Shown: piece after piece, positions 35,444 to 46,388 of the stretch
Layout: each line of letters opens with the position of its first letter
Numbering within the stretch: position 1 is the stretch's first letter
DNA from: an uncultured Erythrobacter sp.
GTDB taxonomy: Bacteria > Pseudomonadota > Alphaproteobacteria > Sphingomonadales > Sphingomonadaceae
Direction: 5' to 3'
Assembly: GCA_947503275.1 (NCBI GenBank)
Contig: CANNCZ010000001.1
Coordinates: 806,001 to 870,000 of the forward strand
DNA length: 64,000 bases
The notes under the pieces: generated by a model
Database searches by the model: none
Told to the model about the DNA's origin: nothing
What the model saw: only the letters and a program-made list of their open reading frames with translations
Position numbers and translations under genes: made by a program

Positions 35444-36105
35444 AACGCCTAGCTTTCATTTTTCTGCTGACGTCCTCAGTGATGTTCTCGGCGACGCATG
35501 CTTCAGCACAGCTAAGTCCGGGACATTCGGGTTATAGCAGTGCACCACGTGACGGCAGTGATCGCGATTATTGGCATCTAATTCGCCAGCTTGGGTACTG
35601 CCTATCCAGTTCAAAAGCTGATGAGTCTTTTGAGTTTTTGGCGACTGAACCGGGCTCTCAGGCAGAAGGTGAGGCATGGGACAGCCTGTTCAGGCATCGT
35701 CGTCGCAACCCGTGTATGCGCCGATTTTCTAGCGCAACTATGCTTCGCGCGCATGTACGTGGTTCCATTGCACAAGCGATAGTTAGTCGGGCGTTTGACG
35801 ATAGTGAAGAACGAATGGAACCGGTCTTCCACGAACCTGAAATTGTGAGCAATATCCATGATTTTGCCGACTGTTATGTGGCGAGCAATTTCGCAGACGC
35901 GAAGATGCTCATCACTCAAACCCGCATTTCGTCTGAGGGTGAGTTGCAATACGTTCAGGAGTTGGCCGGGGGGTTTGGCTCTTGCTTGCCACAGGGGTCA
36001 GCGGTCCGGATCGAACCAACAGCGGTTCGCCTTGCTATTGCAGAGGCTCTTTTTCGCACGATGCGTGCTCCGAGCGGTCAAGCCGCGTTTAGGGGAGTGC
36101 AATAA
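35440..36105 (+). CDS. Exported protein of unknown function inserted between nuoF and nuoG
   Basis: A 221-residue protein with a clear signal peptide ([22 protein letters not shown]). The mature part is soluble and contains several cysteines (GYCLSSS, NPCMRRF, DCYVAS, SCLPQG) that could form disulfides in the periplasm. No domain was recognised. Its start GTG overlaps the nuoF stop, and its TAA stop shares one base with the nuoG ATG. It is the second exported passenger of this operon. Composition looks less biased than the nuo genes. Function unknown. Confidence 0.72.
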   Translation: MKRLAFIFLLTSSVMFSATHASAQLSPGHSGYSSAPRDGSDRDYWHLIRQLGYCLSSSKADESFEFLATEPGSQAEGEAWDSLFRHRRRNPCMRRFSSATMLRAHVRGSIAQAIVSRAFDDSEERMEPVFHEPEIVSNIHDFADCYVASNFADAKMLITQTRISSEGELQYVQELAGGFGSCLPQGSAVRIEPTAVRLAIAEALFRTMRAPSGQAAFRGVQ

Positions 36106-38120
36106 TGCCTAAAGTCACCGTAGACGGCCAAGAAATCGAAGTCCCTACGGGCGCGACTGTCCTCCAGGCGTGCGAGCAAGCGGGCAAGGAAATCCCGCGT
36201 TTCTGCTATCACGAACGGCTGTCCATCGCGGGAAATTGCCGCATGTGTCTGGTCGAAGTGAAACCGGGGCCGCCAAAGCCTCAAGCATCATGTGCTTTGC
36301 CTGCTGGTGAGGGACAAGAAATCCGCACCGACACGCCGATGGTCAAAAAGGCGCGCGAAGGGGTGATGGAGTTTTTGCTCATCAACCACCCGCTCGATTG
36401 CCCGATTTGCGATCAGGGCGGTGAGTGCGATCTGCAAGACCAGGCGGTCGCGTATGGTCGTGGATATTCCCGCACCCAAGAAAATAAGCGTGCGGTTACC
36501 GAAAAGAATATGGGGCCATTGATCAAGACGATCATGACCCGCTGCATTCATTGCACTCGCTGTGTTCGTTTTTCCGAGGAAATTGCGGGCGTTGATGAGA
36601 TTGGCGCACTGTACCGCGGCGAAGATATGCAGATCACGACATATCTGGAACAGGCTGCGTCTCACGAATTGTCCGCCAACGTTATTGACCTGTGCCCAGT
36701 GGGTGCACTGACATCGCGGCCTTATGCGTTTGAAGCGCGGCCTTGGGAATTGAAGCGCACGCTCAGCATCGATGTGTCCGACGCGGTGGGCGCGAACATT
36801 TCGCTCCATTCAAAGGGCCGCGAAGTTATGCGCGCGCTTCCTCGCATCAATGACGATGTGAATGAGGAATGGCTTTCGGATAAAGGCCGCTATCAAGTCG
36901 ATGGCCTGATGAAGCGCCGCTTAGACAAGGTTTTCGTGCGCAAGGCTGGCAAGCTGACCGCTTCGAGTTGGAGCGAGGCGTTCGACGTGATCGCGACGCA
37001 TTTGGGCGATGACAAATCGAGCATCGCTGCGGTTGCAGGCGATATGGTCGATTGCGAGACAATGTTTGCGGCCAAGACGTTGTTGGCCGCTTGTGGGTCG
37101 ACTAAGGTTGAGGCTCGTCAAACGGGCATGACCTATGATGTGTCGAACATTGCCGCGGTCAATTTCAACTCCACATTGGCAGGTATTGAAACCGCCGATG
37201 CGATCTTGATTATTGGCAGCCACATCCGCTGGGAAGCCGCCTTGGTGAATGCGCGCATTCGCAAGGCTGTCAAAGCGGGCGCGAAGGTGTTTGTGGTTGG
37301 GCCGGAATGGGAAACCACTTACCCCACGACCTTCCTTGGCGAAGACCTCAAAGTTTTGAACCGCGCGCCCAAGGCTTTGGGTGATGCGATGAAGGCGGCA
37401 GAGCGGCCCGCGGTGATCCTTGGCGGGGCGGCGTTGGCGAATGGGGCATTGGCTCCGGCTTTGAAACTCGTCGACAAATTTGGCCTCGTGAAAGACGGTT
37501 GGAACGGCTTCAACGTATTGCATATGAGTGCGGCGCGCATGGGTTCGCTGATGCTCGACTTTACCGTGCCAGGCGGCATGGCCGACATCGCGAAGGCTGC
37601 TCCCAAAGTGCTCTTGAGCCTTGGTGCGGATGAGATGAATCACGAGCCGTTCGCGGACAGTCTCAAAGTCTATATTGGCCACCATGGCGACAAGGGCGCG
37701 CATATGGCGGACGTGATCTTGCCTGCGGCGAGCTATGCGGAAAAAGATGGCACCCATGTGAACACCGAAGGCCGCGTGCAGTTCGCAGAAAAGGCAGTCT
37801 TCGCACCCGGTGACGCGCGTGAGGATTGGACGATCCTGCGGGCGCTTGCAGATGCGTTGGGTGTGAACGTCGGGTTCGACAGCTTCGCCGAATTGCAAGC
37901 TAAGATGATCGCAGCGGTCCCTGCATTGGGCGAAGGAGGCCTCGCCGATTATGGCGCGCTGCCCAAGGCTGACAGCAGCGCCAAGGGCGAGGGCATGATT
38001 GCCGCTTACCCGATTGCCGATTTCTACCTCACCAACCCGATCGCACGGGCAAGCGCTGTCATGCAGCAATGTTCGGCAGAACTGCTCCACGCGGATGAGA
38101 TTAAGGAGGCAGCGGAATGA
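36105..38120 (+). CDS. nuoG: NADH-quinone oxidoreductase subunit G
   Basis: A 671-residue 75-kDa subunit. The N-terminal ferredoxin-like domain has [15 protein letters not shown] and a further Cys at about 65 for the 2Fe-2S cluster N1b. [17 protein letters not shown] and HCTRCVRF plus [10 protein letters not shown] give the 4Fe-4S clusters N5 and N4. A molybdopterin-oxidoreductase-like domain follows without metal-cofactor function, as normal for NuoG. The nuoH start overlaps its stop (ATGA). Confidence 0.96.
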   Translation: MPKVTVDGQEIEVPTGATVLQACEQAGKEIPRFCYHERLSIAGNCRMCLVEVKPGPPKPQASCALPAGEGQEIRTDTPMVKKAREGVMEFLLINHPLDCPICDQGGECDLQDQAVAYGRGYSRTQENKRAVTEKNMGPLIKTIMTRCIHCTRCVRFSEEIAGVDEIGALYRGEDMQITTYLEQAASHELSANVIDLCPVGALTSRPYAFEARPWELKRTLSIDVSDAVGANISLHSKGREVMRALPRINDDVNEEWLSDKGRYQVDGLMKRRLDKVFVRKAGKLTASSWSEAFDVIATHLGDDKSSIAAVAGDMVDCETMFAAKTLLAACGSTKVEARQTGMTYDVSNIAAVNFNSTLAGIETADAILIIGSHIRWEAALVNARIRKAVKAGAKVFVVGPEWETTYPTTFLGEDLKVLNRAPKALGDAMKAAERPAVILGGAALANGALAPALKLVDKFGLVKDGWNGFNVLHMSAARMGSLMLDFTVPGGMADIAKAAPKVLLSLGADEMNHEPFADSLKVYIGHHGDKGAHMADVILPAASYAEKDGTHVNTEGRVQFAEKAVFAPGDAREDWTILRALADALGVNVGFDSFAELQAKMIAAVPALGEGGLADYGALPKADSSAKGEGMIAAYPIADFYLTNPIARASAVMQQCSAELLHADEIKEAAE

Positions 38121-39166
38121 CCGAGTTCTTCGAAGGCCTTGGCATGTCCTATGAATGGGCGTGGACCGTTGCCACATTGGTGGGCATTCTGGCGATCTCG
38201 TTGATCGTGATGTTCTCGGTCGCCATGGTGATCTATGTTGATCGCAAGGTGTTGGGCGCGATTATGCTGCGGCGCGGGCCTAATGTGGTGGGCCCGTTCG
38301 GCTTGCTGCAAAGCTTTGCAGATGGGTTGAAGGTCTTCCTGCAAGAGACAATTATTCCCTCGGCTGCGAACAAAGGCATCTTCCTGCTCGCGCCGATCAT
38401 CACCTTTACCGTCGCATTGGCCGCGTGGGCGGTGATCCCGTTTGCCGATGGCGTGGTGCTGGCCGATATCAATGTTGGCTTGCTTTATATCCTCGCGATC
38501 AGCTCACTTGGCGTTTACGGCGTGGTGATGAGCGGATGGGCGTCAAACTCCAAATACCCGTTTTTCTCCGCCATGCGTGCGGCGGCGCAAATGATCTCTT
38601 ACGAAGTCTCGATCGGCTTTATTCTGGTTTGTGTCGTGCTGTGGGCGGGGTCATTCAACATGACCGATATTGTCATGGCTCAGAAGGGGCATGGGCTAGG
38701 CATCGTCAACGGGTTCTTCTTTAACCCGCTGCTGTTCCCGATCTTCGTTGTGTTTTTCATCTGCGCGCTGGCCGAAACCGCACGGGCTCCGTTCGATCTG
38801 ACGGAGGCGGAGAGTGAGCTCGTCGCCGGTTATCAAACCGAATATTCCTCCATGAGTTTCGCGCTGTTCTGGCTGGGTGAGTATGCAAACATCCTGCTGA
38901 TGTGTTCGCTGTGCACGCTGCTGTTTGTGGGCGGTTGGTTGCCACCGATTGAATGGGCGCCGCTCTATTATGTGCCGGGGATTGTCTGGTTCTTGCTCAA
39001 GACCTTCGGGTTCTTCCTCGTGTTCAGCTGGATCTGGGCAACTGTGCCACGCTATCGCTATGACCAATTGATGCGGCTTGGCTGGAAAGTGTTCCTGCCG
39101 ATGAGCCTGATCTTTGTTGCCCTTATTTCTGGCTATCTTATGGCCACAGGACATTTTGCAAAATGA
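38117..39166 (+). CDS. nuoH: NADH-quinone oxidoreductase subunit H
   Basis: A 349-residue membrane subunit with about eight TM helices that closes the quinone channel. The family-typical [17 protein letters not shown] and the acidic loop [21 protein letters not shown] are present; the latter funnels charge between quinone site and antiporter arm. It overlaps nuoG and nuoI by 4 bp each. Confidence 0.96.
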   Translation: MTEFFEGLGMSYEWAWTVATLVGILAISLIVMFSVAMVIYVDRKVLGAIMLRRGPNVVGPFGLLQSFADGLKVFLQETIIPSAANKGIFLLAPIITFTVALAAWAVIPFADGVVLADINVGLLYILAISSLGVYGVVMSGWASNSKYPFFSAMRAAAQMISYEVSIGFILVCVVLWAGSFNMTDIVMAQKGHGLGIVNGFFFNPLLFPIFVVFFICALAETARAPFDLTEAESELVAGYQTEYSSMSFALFWLGEYANILLMCSLCTLLFVGGWLPPIEWAPLYYVPGIVWFLLKTFGFFLVFSWIWATVPRYRYDQLMRLGWKVFLPMSLIFVALISGYLMATGHFAK

Positions 39167-39651
39167 CCACCGCAGCCCAGCTCCTCAAATCATTCACGCT
39201 CTGGGAATTTCTCAAGGCGCATGCGCTGACCTTGAAGTATTTCTTCAAGCCTAAGGTGACGATCAACTATCCGTTTGAGAAATCGCCGCTCAGCCCGCGT
39301 TTTCGCGGTGAGCATGCTTTGCGGCGTTATCCCAATGGCGAAGAACGTTGCATCGCTTGTAAACTGTGCGAGGCTGTTTGCCCTGCGCAGGCCATCACGA
39401 TTGAGAGCGAGCCGCGCGAAGACGGCAGCCGCCGCACCACCCGATACGACATCGACATGACCAAATGCATCTATTGCGGATTTTGTCAGGAGGCTTGCCC
39501 GGTTGACGCCGTGGTGGAGGGGCCGAACTTCGAGTACGCCACCGAAACGCGGGAAGAACTGCTTTATGACAAGGCAAAACTGCTCGCAAATGGTGACAAG
39601 TGGGAACGGGCCATCGCGGCCAATCTTGAAGCGGATGCACCCTACCGCTAG
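39163..39651 (+). CDS. nuoI: NADH-quinone oxidoreductase subunit I
   Basis: A 162-residue 8Fe ferredoxin-type subunit carrying clusters N6a and N6b. Two CxxCxxCxxxC motifs are visible: [12 protein letters not shown] and [12 protein letters not shown]. The tail [19 protein letters not shown] is typical. It overlaps nuoH by 4 bp. A 30-base gap with a GGAAAAACAGGG stretch precedes nuoJ. Confidence 0.97.
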   Translation: MTTAAQLLKSFTLWEFLKAHALTLKYFFKPKVTINYPFEKSPLSPRFRGEHALRRYPNGEERCIACKLCEAVCPAQAITIESEPREDGSRRTTRYDIDMTKCIYCGFCQEACPVDAVVEGPNFEYATETREELLYDKAKLLANGDKWERAIAANLEADAPYR

Positions 39652-39681
39652 GGGCCTGCGCGGGATGGAAAAACAGGGATC

Positions 39682-40305
39682 ATGATTCAGACACTAGCCT
39701 TTTACCTGTTCGCAGGGCTGGTCATCGCAAGCGCGGTGATGGTTATCCTGTCGCGCAACCCGGTGCACTCTGTGCTCTGGCTCATCCTCGCGTTCTTTAA
39801 CGCGGCGGGCCTGATGGTTTTGGTCGGCGCAGAGTTTATCGCGATGCTTCTGGTGATCGTCTATGTGGGGGCGGTTGCGGTGCTGTTCCTGTTCGTTGTC
39901 ATGATGCTCGACATCGACTTTGCCGCGATGCGCGCAGGGTTCGTGAAGAATTTCCCATTGGGGATCGTGGTCGCGCTGATCCTGCTTGCGGAACTGGGCC
40001 TTGGCATTGGAGCCTATGGAGCAGGCGGGCTGGAATTGGGCGCAAGTGATGAAATGGCGCCCGTGCGAGACGACGTTAGCAATATCGCGTCCATCGGTGC
40101 GCTGCTCTACGACGATTATATCATCTTGTTTGAAGTGGCCGGGATCATCCTGCTGGTTGCTATGATTGGAGCCATCGTGCTGACTTATCGCGAACCTAAG
40201 CCGGGTGCGCGCGGTCGTCAGGATATCGGCAAGCAAATTTCGCGCCGCCCGGAAGAGGCAACGGTCCTCAAAAACCCAGAGTATGGCAAGGGGATTGAGC
40301 TATGA
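39682..40305 (+). CDS. nuoJ: NADH-quinone oxidoreductase subunit J
   Basis: A 207-residue membrane subunit with five hydrophobic segments. The conserved helix [28 protein letters not shown], whose pi-bulge and rotation couple quinone chemistry to proton pumping in complex I structures, is recognisable. The C-terminus is polar and extended (about 170-207). It overlaps nuoK by 4 bp. Confidence 0.95.
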   Translation: MIQTLAFYLFAGLVIASAVMVILSRNPVHSVLWLILAFFNAAGLMVLVGAEFIAMLLVIVYVGAVAVLFLFVVMMLDIDFAAMRAGFVKNFPLGIVVALILLAELGLGIGAYGAGGLELGASDEMAPVRDDVSNIASIGALLYDDYIILFEVAGIILLVAMIGAIVLTYREPKPGARGRQDIGKQISRRPEEATVLKNPEYGKGIEL

Positions 40306-40616
40306 CCGAAGCTGTCGGCATCGAACATTACCTTGTCGTGGGCGCAATTCTGTTTGTGCTGGGGGTGCTGGGCATCTTTATCAATCGCAAGAATGTGATC
40401 GTTATCCTCATGTCGGTGGAGCTGATCTTGCTGGCAGTGAACATCAACTTGGTCGCATTCAGCGCGGCTAAGGGTGACCTGGTCGGACAGATATTCGCTA
40501 TGATGGTGCTCACCGTCGCTGCGGCAGAGGCAGCCATCGGGCTTGCAATTCTCGTCATCTATTATCGCGGGCGCGGGACAATCGCGGTCGATGATGTCAA
40601 CCGGATGAAGGGATAA
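40302..40616 (+). CDS. nuoK: NADH-quinone oxidoreductase subunit K
   Basis: A 104-residue three-TM MrpC-like subunit. [18 protein letters not shown] carries the membrane glutamate essential for proton transfer, and [20 protein letters not shown] carries the second. Size and hydropathy are typical. It overlaps nuoJ by 4 bp; nuoL follows after 6 bases. Confidence 0.96.
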   Translation: MTEAVGIEHYLVVGAILFVLGVLGIFINRKNVIVILMSVELILLAVNINLVAFSAAKGDLVGQIFAMMVLTVAAAEAAIGLAILVIYYRGRGTIAVDDVNRMKG

Positions 40617-40622
40617 GCACCG

Positions 40623-42614
40623 GTGGATCCAATCCTTATCATCGTCTTTGCACCTTTGCTCGCTGCGATCATCGCAGGGTTGGGCAACCGGATGCTGGGC
40701 AATGTGGTCACAAAGTCGATCACAACAGGAGCCTTGTTCCTGTCTGCTGCGCTCAGCTGGCCGATCTTTATCGGGTTTTTGAACGGCAGCGAGACTGCGC
40801 AAGTCGTGCCGGTGCTCAAATGGGTGCAATCGGGCACGATGAGCTTCGACTGGGCGCTGCGGGTCGATGCGCTGACCGCTGTGATGCTGGTGGTGATCAA
40901 CACGGTCTCTGCGCTGGTCCACCTCTATTCATGGGGTTATATGGACGAAGACCCGGATCAGCCGCGCTTCTTCGCCTATCTCTCGCTGTTCACATTCGCC
41001 ATGCTGATGCTGGTGACTGCCGATAATCTGGTCCAAATGTTTTTTGGCTGGGAAGGGGTTGGGCTAGCGTCCTACCTACTGATCGGTTTCTGGTTTAAGA
41101 AGCCGAGCGCCGGTGCAGCCGCGATCAAGGCCTTCGTCGTCAACCGGGTTGGCGATCTTGGCTTTATGCTCGGCATCTTTGGTACCTTCGTGGTGTTCCA
41201 GACGACCTCCATTCCCGAGATCCTCGAAGCGGCGCCTGCGATGAGCGGGTCGACGATCACCTTTCTTGGTATGCGCCTCTACACCATGGATATCCTATGT
41301 ATTCTGTTGTTCATCGGAGCGATGGGCAAATCGGCTCAATTGGGCCTGCACACATGGCTTCCTGATGCGATGGAGGGGCCTACTCCGGTTAGCGCTCTGA
41401 TCCACGCAGCGACCATGGTGACCGCCGGTGTTTTTATGGTTTGCCGCCTGTCCCCCATGTTCGAGACCGCGCCGACCGCGTTGATGTTGGTGACTGTTGT
41501 GGGCGCAGCGACATGTTTCTTTGCCGCGACCATCGGGACCACGCAGTGGGACATCAAGCGGGTCATCGCTTATTCGACCTGCTCACAGCTGGGCTATATG
41601 TTCTTCGCCGTGGGCGTTGGCGCGTATGGGGTCGCGATGTTCCATCTGTTCACGCACGCATTCTTTAAGGCGTTGCTGTTCCTCGGTGCTGGCTCGGTCA
41701 TCCACTCGATGCACCATGAGCAAGACATGCGCTATTATGGTGGCCTTCGCAAAGCGATACCTCTGACATTCTTTGCCATGTTGATGGGGACACTCGCCAT
41801 CACAGGTCTGGGGGTTTATCATCTCGGCTTTGGCTTCGCTGGTTTCTGGTCGAAAGATGCGATCCTTGAGGTAGCCTTCGCGCGCGGCACCGGGACGGGG
41901 ACGATGGCGTTCTGGTTGGGTGTGACGGCAGCTTTGCTCACAAGCTTTTACAGCTGGCGGCTTATGTTCCTCACATTCTGGGGCAAGCCGCGCTGGATCG
42001 AGAGCGAGCATATTCAGCACTCCGTCCATAAGACTCCGGAAGAAGCGGGCGAAGACACGACCGGCGGATACCATCCGCATGAAAGCCCCGTCTCGATGTT
42101 GATCCCCTTGGGTGTCCTGACACTTGGCGCAGTGGCGGCGGGTCAGCTTTTTGCACCGAGTTTCTTGGATGATGCGGCGTTTTGGGCTGGATCGATTGTC
42201 TATAATGAGAACCTGATCCACGCGATGCACGCGGTGCCATATTGGGTGAAATACTCCGCTCTCATCGTCATGATCATCGGCTTTGTAGGTGCATATCTTG
42301 CCTACATGGCAAGGCCCGACATTCCGGCGAAGTTCGTTGCGAGCTTTGGCTGGCTGCACAATTTCGTGTTCCGCAAATGGTATTTCGACGAATTGTATGA
42401 TGCGATCTTCGTCAAACCTGCCTTCTGGTTTGGCCGGCAGTTCTGGAAGCTGGGCGATATCGGCACGATTGACCGCTTTGGACCTAACGGCGTCGCTTGG
42501 GCGGTTGAGCGTGGCTCTATCGCAGCCAAGTCGATTCAGTCGGGCTATCTCTACACCTATGCGTTGATCATGCTTTTGGGCCTGATCGCCGCTGTCACTT
42601 ACGTGCTGCTCTAG
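40623..42614 (+). CDS. nuoL: NADH-quinone oxidoreductase subunit L
   Basis: A 663-residue antiporter-like distal subunit of complex I. Conserved elements include FFGWEGVGLASYLLIGFW, LGLHTWLPDAMEGPTPVSALIHAATMV and AYSTCSQLGYMF, with the Glu, Lys and His residues of the proton path. The C-terminal lateral helix region extends past about residue 520. The start is GTG. There are 15 bases to nuoM. Confidence 0.96.
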   Translation: MDPILIIVFAPLLAAIIAGLGNRMLGNVVTKSITTGALFLSAALSWPIFIGFLNGSETAQVVPVLKWVQSGTMSFDWALRVDALTAVMLVVINTVSALVHLYSWGYMDEDPDQPRFFAYLSLFTFAMLMLVTADNLVQMFFGWEGVGLASYLLIGFWFKKPSAGAAAIKAFVVNRVGDLGFMLGIFGTFVVFQTTSIPEILEAAPAMSGSTITFLGMRLYTMDILCILLFIGAMGKSAQLGLHTWLPDAMEGPTPVSALIHAATMVTAGVFMVCRLSPMFETAPTALMLVTVVGAATCFFAATIGTTQWDIKRVIAYSTCSQLGYMFFAVGVGAYGVAMFHLFTHAFFKALLFLGAGSVIHSMHHEQDMRYYGGLRKAIPLTFFAMLMGTLAITGLGVYHLGFGFAGFWSKDAILEVAFARGTGTGTMAFWLGVTAALLTSFYSWRLMFLTFWGKPRWIESEHIQHSVHKTPEEAGEDTTGGYHPHESPVSMLIPLGVLTLGAVAAGQLFAPSFLDDAAFWAGSIVYNENLIHAMHAVPYWVKYSALIVMIIGFVGAYLAYMARPDIPAKFVASFGWLHNFVFRKWYFDELYDAIFVKPAFWFGRQFWKLGDIGTIDRFGPNGVAWAVERGSIAAKSIQSGYLYTYALIMLLGLIAAVTYVLL

Positions 42615-42629
42615 GGGCGTTGACGAGCA

Positions 42630-44180
42630 ATGGACTTTCCCATCCTCACCACCATGATGCTGGTGCCGCTCGCAGGCGCGATCCTGTGCCTGTTTGTCGG
42701 TAATCAGGGGGACGGAGCAGCCGCGCGCGGTATCGCTTTGGCCAGCACTCTGGCGACTTTCGCGCTCGGCATCCTGCTGTGGGTCAATTACGATATTGGC
42801 GGCGCGCAATGGCAGTTTCAGGAGAGTTATGACCTGTTCGCAGGGTTCTCCTACGCCCTAGGTATCGACGGCATTTCCTTGATGCTGATCATGCTCAGCG
42901 TGTTCCTGATGCCGATCTGTGTTCTTGCCAGCTGGGAAGCGATTACAAAGCGCGTTGGCGAATATATGGCCGCATTCCTGTTTATGGAGGTGTTGATGAT
43001 CGGCACCTTTGCGGCGCAAGATTTGTTCCTGTTCTACATCTTCTTCGAAGCAGGCCTGATCCCGATGTATCTCATCATCGGCGTATGGGGCGGCGATAAC
43101 CGCATCTATGCGAGCTACAAGTTCTTCCTCTACACGCTGCTTGGATCGGTGCTGATGCTGGTCGCGATGTTCTGGATGACGGCTACCGCTGGCACATCGG
43201 ACATCCCCACATTGATGGAATACCCTTTCCCAGAAGGGGCGCAGACATGGCTGTGGCTGGCCTTCTTTGCGAGTTTCGCGGTGAAGGTTCCGATGTGGCC
43301 GTTTCACACATGGCTGCCCGATGCGCACGTTCAGGCGCCGACTGCAGGTTCAGTGATTTTGGCGGGTGTGCTGCTGAAATTGGGCGGTTACGGGTTTATC
43401 CGGTTCAGCCTGCCGATGTTCCCCGAAGCAAGCGCGGACTTTGCATGGTTGGTATTCATCCTCTCGATGATTGCGGTGATCTACACCTCGCTCGTCGCGC
43501 TGGTTCAGGCGGATATGAAAAAGCTGATCGCCTATTCCTCAGTCGCGCACATGGCGATTGTGACGGTCGGATTGTTCGCATTCAACGTGCAAGGGTTGGA
43601 AGGCGCAATGCTCATCATGCTCAGCCATGGCCTTGTTTCAGGTGCGTTGTTCCTGTGCGTCGGCGTCATCTACGACCGCCTGCACACTCGCGAGATTGAG
43701 AGATATGGCGGGCTCAGCATCAACATGCCGTATTATGCGATCTTCTTCCTGCTGTTCACCATGGCCTCTATCGGACTTCCCGGCACCAGCGGCTTCGTCG
43801 GTGAGTTCCTATCGCTTGCAGGCATTTATCAAACCTCAAGCCTCGTGGCGCTGATCTGCACCACTGGGATCATCCTTGGCGCTGCTTATATGCTCTACCT
43901 CTATCGCCGCGTTGCCTTTGGCGCTCAGAAGAACGAAGACGCCGCAGCAATGTCAGATATCCGTCCGCGCGAATGGGCGATGATGGTGCCGATTGCGGCC
44001 GTGGTGCTGTGGATGGGTGTTTACCCAGAGAGTTTCCTAGCTCCAATGCGCGAAGATATCAGAGTGCTGAATGCACAAATCGCAGATGCTGCTCCGGCAA
44101 GCGATGCGGAGCTTGATGCTGGCACTCCGCGTGACGGAATGGCCAATGCGATTGAGCATGAAGCCGAGGGGGCACACTGA
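42630..44180 (+). CDS. nuoM: NADH-quinone oxidoreductase subunit M
   Basis: A 516-residue antiporter-like subunit. YIFFEAGLIPMYLIIGVWGG with the key Glu, VPMWPFHTWLPDAHVQAPTAGSV and AYSSVAHMAIVTVG are family hallmarks. A short hydrophilic, Ala/Glu-rich tail follows the last helix. The nuoN ATG shares the final A of its TGA stop (TGATG). Confidence 0.96.
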   Translation: MDFPILTTMMLVPLAGAILCLFVGNQGDGAAARGIALASTLATFALGILLWVNYDIGGAQWQFQESYDLFAGFSYALGIDGISLMLIMLSVFLMPICVLASWEAITKRVGEYMAAFLFMEVLMIGTFAAQDLFLFYIFFEAGLIPMYLIIGVWGGDNRIYASYKFFLYTLLGSVLMLVAMFWMTATAGTSDIPTLMEYPFPEGAQTWLWLAFFASFAVKVPMWPFHTWLPDAHVQAPTAGSVILAGVLLKLGGYGFIRFSLPMFPEASADFAWLVFILSMIAVIYTSLVALVQADMKKLIAYSSVAHMAIVTVGLFAFNVQGLEGAMLIMLSHGLVSGALFLCVGVIYDRLHTREIERYGGLSINMPYYAIFFLLFTMASIGLPGTSGFVGEFLSLAGIYQTSSLVALICTTGIILGAAYMLYLYRRVAFGAQKNEDAAAMSDIRPREWAMMVPIAAVVLWMGVYPESFLAPMREDIRVLNAQIADAAPASDAELDAGTPRDGMANAIEHEAEGAH

Positions 44181-45655
44181 TGGACTTCCCAGCTTCCTTC
44201 GCGCTGATTGCGCCCGAATTGATCCTGACCGCATCCGGTCTTCTCCTGCTGTTGGTATGTGCATGGGGCGGTGACAAAATGGCGCGTCCTGTCGCTATTC
44301 TTGCGGCTGCCGCTCTGTTTGGGGCCGGCTTTATGCTTGTACCGGGCCTGCACTTCGGCACTGGGCCCGACACTTACGCCTTTGGCACATTGATAAAGGT
44401 CGACAGCTTTGCACTGTTTGCCAAAGCATTGATCTATCTCGCCGCGATTGGCTGTTTGATGATCGCGCCAGCCTTCTTCAACAGTGAAGCTGCGGGAAGC
44501 GAGAAGGGCCTGCGCGCCGAGTATTCGGTATTGGTGCTGTTCGCGGTTTTGGGCATGAGCATCATGGTCTCTGCTGCCGATTTCATAACACTTTATCTAG
44601 GGTTGGAGCTGAACTCGCTGGCCGCTTATGTGCTCGCATCGATCCTTCGTCAGGACCAACGATCCGCAGAAGCTGGGTTGAAGTATTTCGTCCTGGGTGC
44701 GCTGGCTTCGGGTATTCTGCTGTACGGTATCAGTCTGCTCTATGGCTTCACCGGTGGCACCGACTTTGTCAGCGTCCGCACCGGGCTAGAGGGCGATCTG
44801 AGCACGGGACAATTGTTCGGGCTGATCTTTGTGATGGCGGGCCTTGCGTTCAAAATCGCGGCTGTTCCATTCCATATGTGGACACCTGACGTATATGAGG
44901 GGGCTCCGACACCGGTCACCGCGTTCTTCTCAACGGCTCCTAAGGTGGCCGCTGTCGCGCTGACCGCGCGCGTAGTGTTCGAAGTGTTCGGCGGACAAGT
45001 GCTTGCTTGGCAGCAGATCGTTATGTTCGCTGCACTCGCTTCGATTGTGTTCGGGGCGTTGGGAGCGATTGGGCAGGAGAACTTGAAGCGTCTGCTCGCC
45101 TATTCTTCGATCAACAATGTCGGTTTTATCCTGCTTGGTCTGGCGGTTGCCAATGCTGACGGCGCCAGCGCAATGCTGGTGTACCTATTCATCTATGTTG
45201 TGATGAGCCTTGGCAGCTTTGTCGCTCTGCTAATGCTCCGTAGCGAGGATGGTCATCTCTACGAGACATTCGCGGACATTCGCGGCCTCGCGACAACGCG
45301 CCCTGTGATCGCATGGTCACTGCTCGTCTTAATGTTCAGCCTCGCAGGCATTCCGCCATTGCTCGGTTTCTTCAGCAAGTTCGTGATCTTCAAGGCGACG
45401 GTTGAAGCGGGCCTAGTCGCTTTCGCTGCCATTGCCATTGCCGCGAGCGTGATTGGTGCGTTCTACTACATCAAATTCGTGAAAGTGATGTTCTTCGATG
45501 ACGCGGTCGATGTGGTGAAGGGCAAAAGCGGCAATGCACATTGGGCTTTGTTGATATTGACGGCATTGATCGTTTCGCCGCTGGGTTACTTGATGACTCA
45601 ATCGCTCACCGACCTTGCTGACAAGGCGGCCCAATCGTTGTTCGTTGCGGTTTGA
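44180..45655 (+). CDS. nuoN: NADH-quinone oxidoreductase subunit N
   Basis: A 491-residue antiporter-like subunit, the innermost of the three. LGLELNSLAAYVLAS with its Glu, AAVPFHMWTPDVYEGAPTPVTAF and AYSSINNVGFILLG are seen. It is the last nuo gene; its TGA overlaps the TTG start of birA, so the operon transcript probably continues. Confidence 0.96.
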   Translation: MDFPASFALIAPELILTASGLLLLLVCAWGGDKMARPVAILAAAALFGAGFMLVPGLHFGTGPDTYAFGTLIKVDSFALFAKALIYLAAIGCLMIAPAFFNSEAAGSEKGLRAEYSVLVLFAVLGMSIMVSAADFITLYLGLELNSLAAYVLASILRQDQRSAEAGLKYFVLGALASGILLYGISLLYGFTGGTDFVSVRTGLEGDLSTGQLFGLIFVMAGLAFKIAAVPFHMWTPDVYEGAPTPVTAFFSTAPKVAAVALTARVVFEVFGGQVLAWQQIVMFAALASIVFGALGAIGQENLKRLLAYSSINNVGFILLGLAVANADGASAMLVYLFIYVVMSLGSFVALLMLRSEDGHLYETFADIRGLATTRPVIAWSLLVLMFSLAGIPPLLGFFSKFVIFKATVEAGLVAFAAIAIAASVIGAFYYIKFVKVMFFDDAVDVVKGKSGNAHWALLILTALIVSPLGYLMTQSLTDLADKAAQSLFVAV

Positions 45656-46377
45656 ACGCTCTTACTGCCATCAACTGGGTTGAGGAGACTGGCTCTACCA
45701 ATGCCGATATGGTCGCGTCGATAAGGGCGGGAGAAACGGCCACGGAGGGCGCATGGCATGTCGCCCGTCGGCAGTCTGCGGGTAAGGGACGCCAAGGACG
45801 CGAATGGCACGATGGCTTAGGCAACTTTATGGGTTCAACCGTGGTTGCAATCCGCAAGGGCGATCCGGTCCCTCCATCGCTTAGCTTCGTCGCCGCGCTG
45901 GCCGTCGGTCAAGCGATCGACATGACATTGGAAGGTGCTTGCCGACCAAAGCTTAAATGGCCCAATGACGTTTTGCTCGATGGTCGAAAAGTCTCTGGGA
46001 TATTGCTGGAGATGGTCGGCGGTCATGTTGTCGTCGGAATTGGTGTAAACTTAGCAAGCGCACCGCAATTGGTTCATCGGCAAACCGCGGCGCTATCCGA
46101 TCATCGGCGTGCGCCTGATCCCAAAGCCTTTGCTGAAACGCTGGCAGACGTCTTTGCCAGATACCTCAATGCATGGCGTTCAGAAGGACTAGCGCCCGTC
46201 CTCAAAGGCTTCTTACACAATTCGGATCACTACACGGGCGCTCCGATCACGGTCCACGATACCGATGGCAGTTCAATCGAAGGCACATTCTATGGGCTGG
46301 AGCAGGACGATGGCGCGCTGCGTCTGCGCTTGGCGGATGGCGCTGAACGTGTCATTCGGGCAGGCGATATCTCGTAA
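45652..46377 (+). CDS. birA: Biotin--[acetyl-CoA-carboxylase] ligase
   Basis: A 241-residue biotin protein ligase that activates biotin as biotinyl-AMP and attaches it to the carboxylase carrier protein. The adenylate loop [11 protein letters not shown] and catalytic [21 protein letters not shown] are visible, followed by VVVGIGVNL. It lacks the N-terminal helix-turn-helix of E. coli BirA, so it is a ligase only and not a repressor. The TTG start overlaps the nuoN stop, coupling it to the nuo transcript, an arrangement I associate with alphaproteobacteria. Confidence 0.93.
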   Translation: MNALTAINWVEETGSTNADMVASIRAGETATEGAWHVARRQSAGKGRQGREWHDGLGNFMGSTVVAIRKGDPVPPSLSFVAALAVGQAIDMTLEGACRPKLKWPNDVLLDGRKVSGILLEMVGGHVVVGIGVNLASAPQLVHRQTAALSDHRRAPDPKAFAETLADVFARYLNAWRSEGLAPVLKGFLHNSDHYTGAPITVHDTDGSSIEGTFYGLEQDDGALRLRLADGAERVIRAGDIS

Positions 46378-46388
46378 GGAGTGAGGCT

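Noticed and set aside
36921..38177. 418-codon frame antisense to nuoG
   Set aside because: nuoG has all expected motifs over this span; the antisense frame has Arg/His-rich shadow composition and no family.
41583..42809. 408-codon frame antisense to nuoL and the start of nuoM
   Set aside because: Crosses a real gene boundary, with shadow-type composition (Arg, His, Gln).
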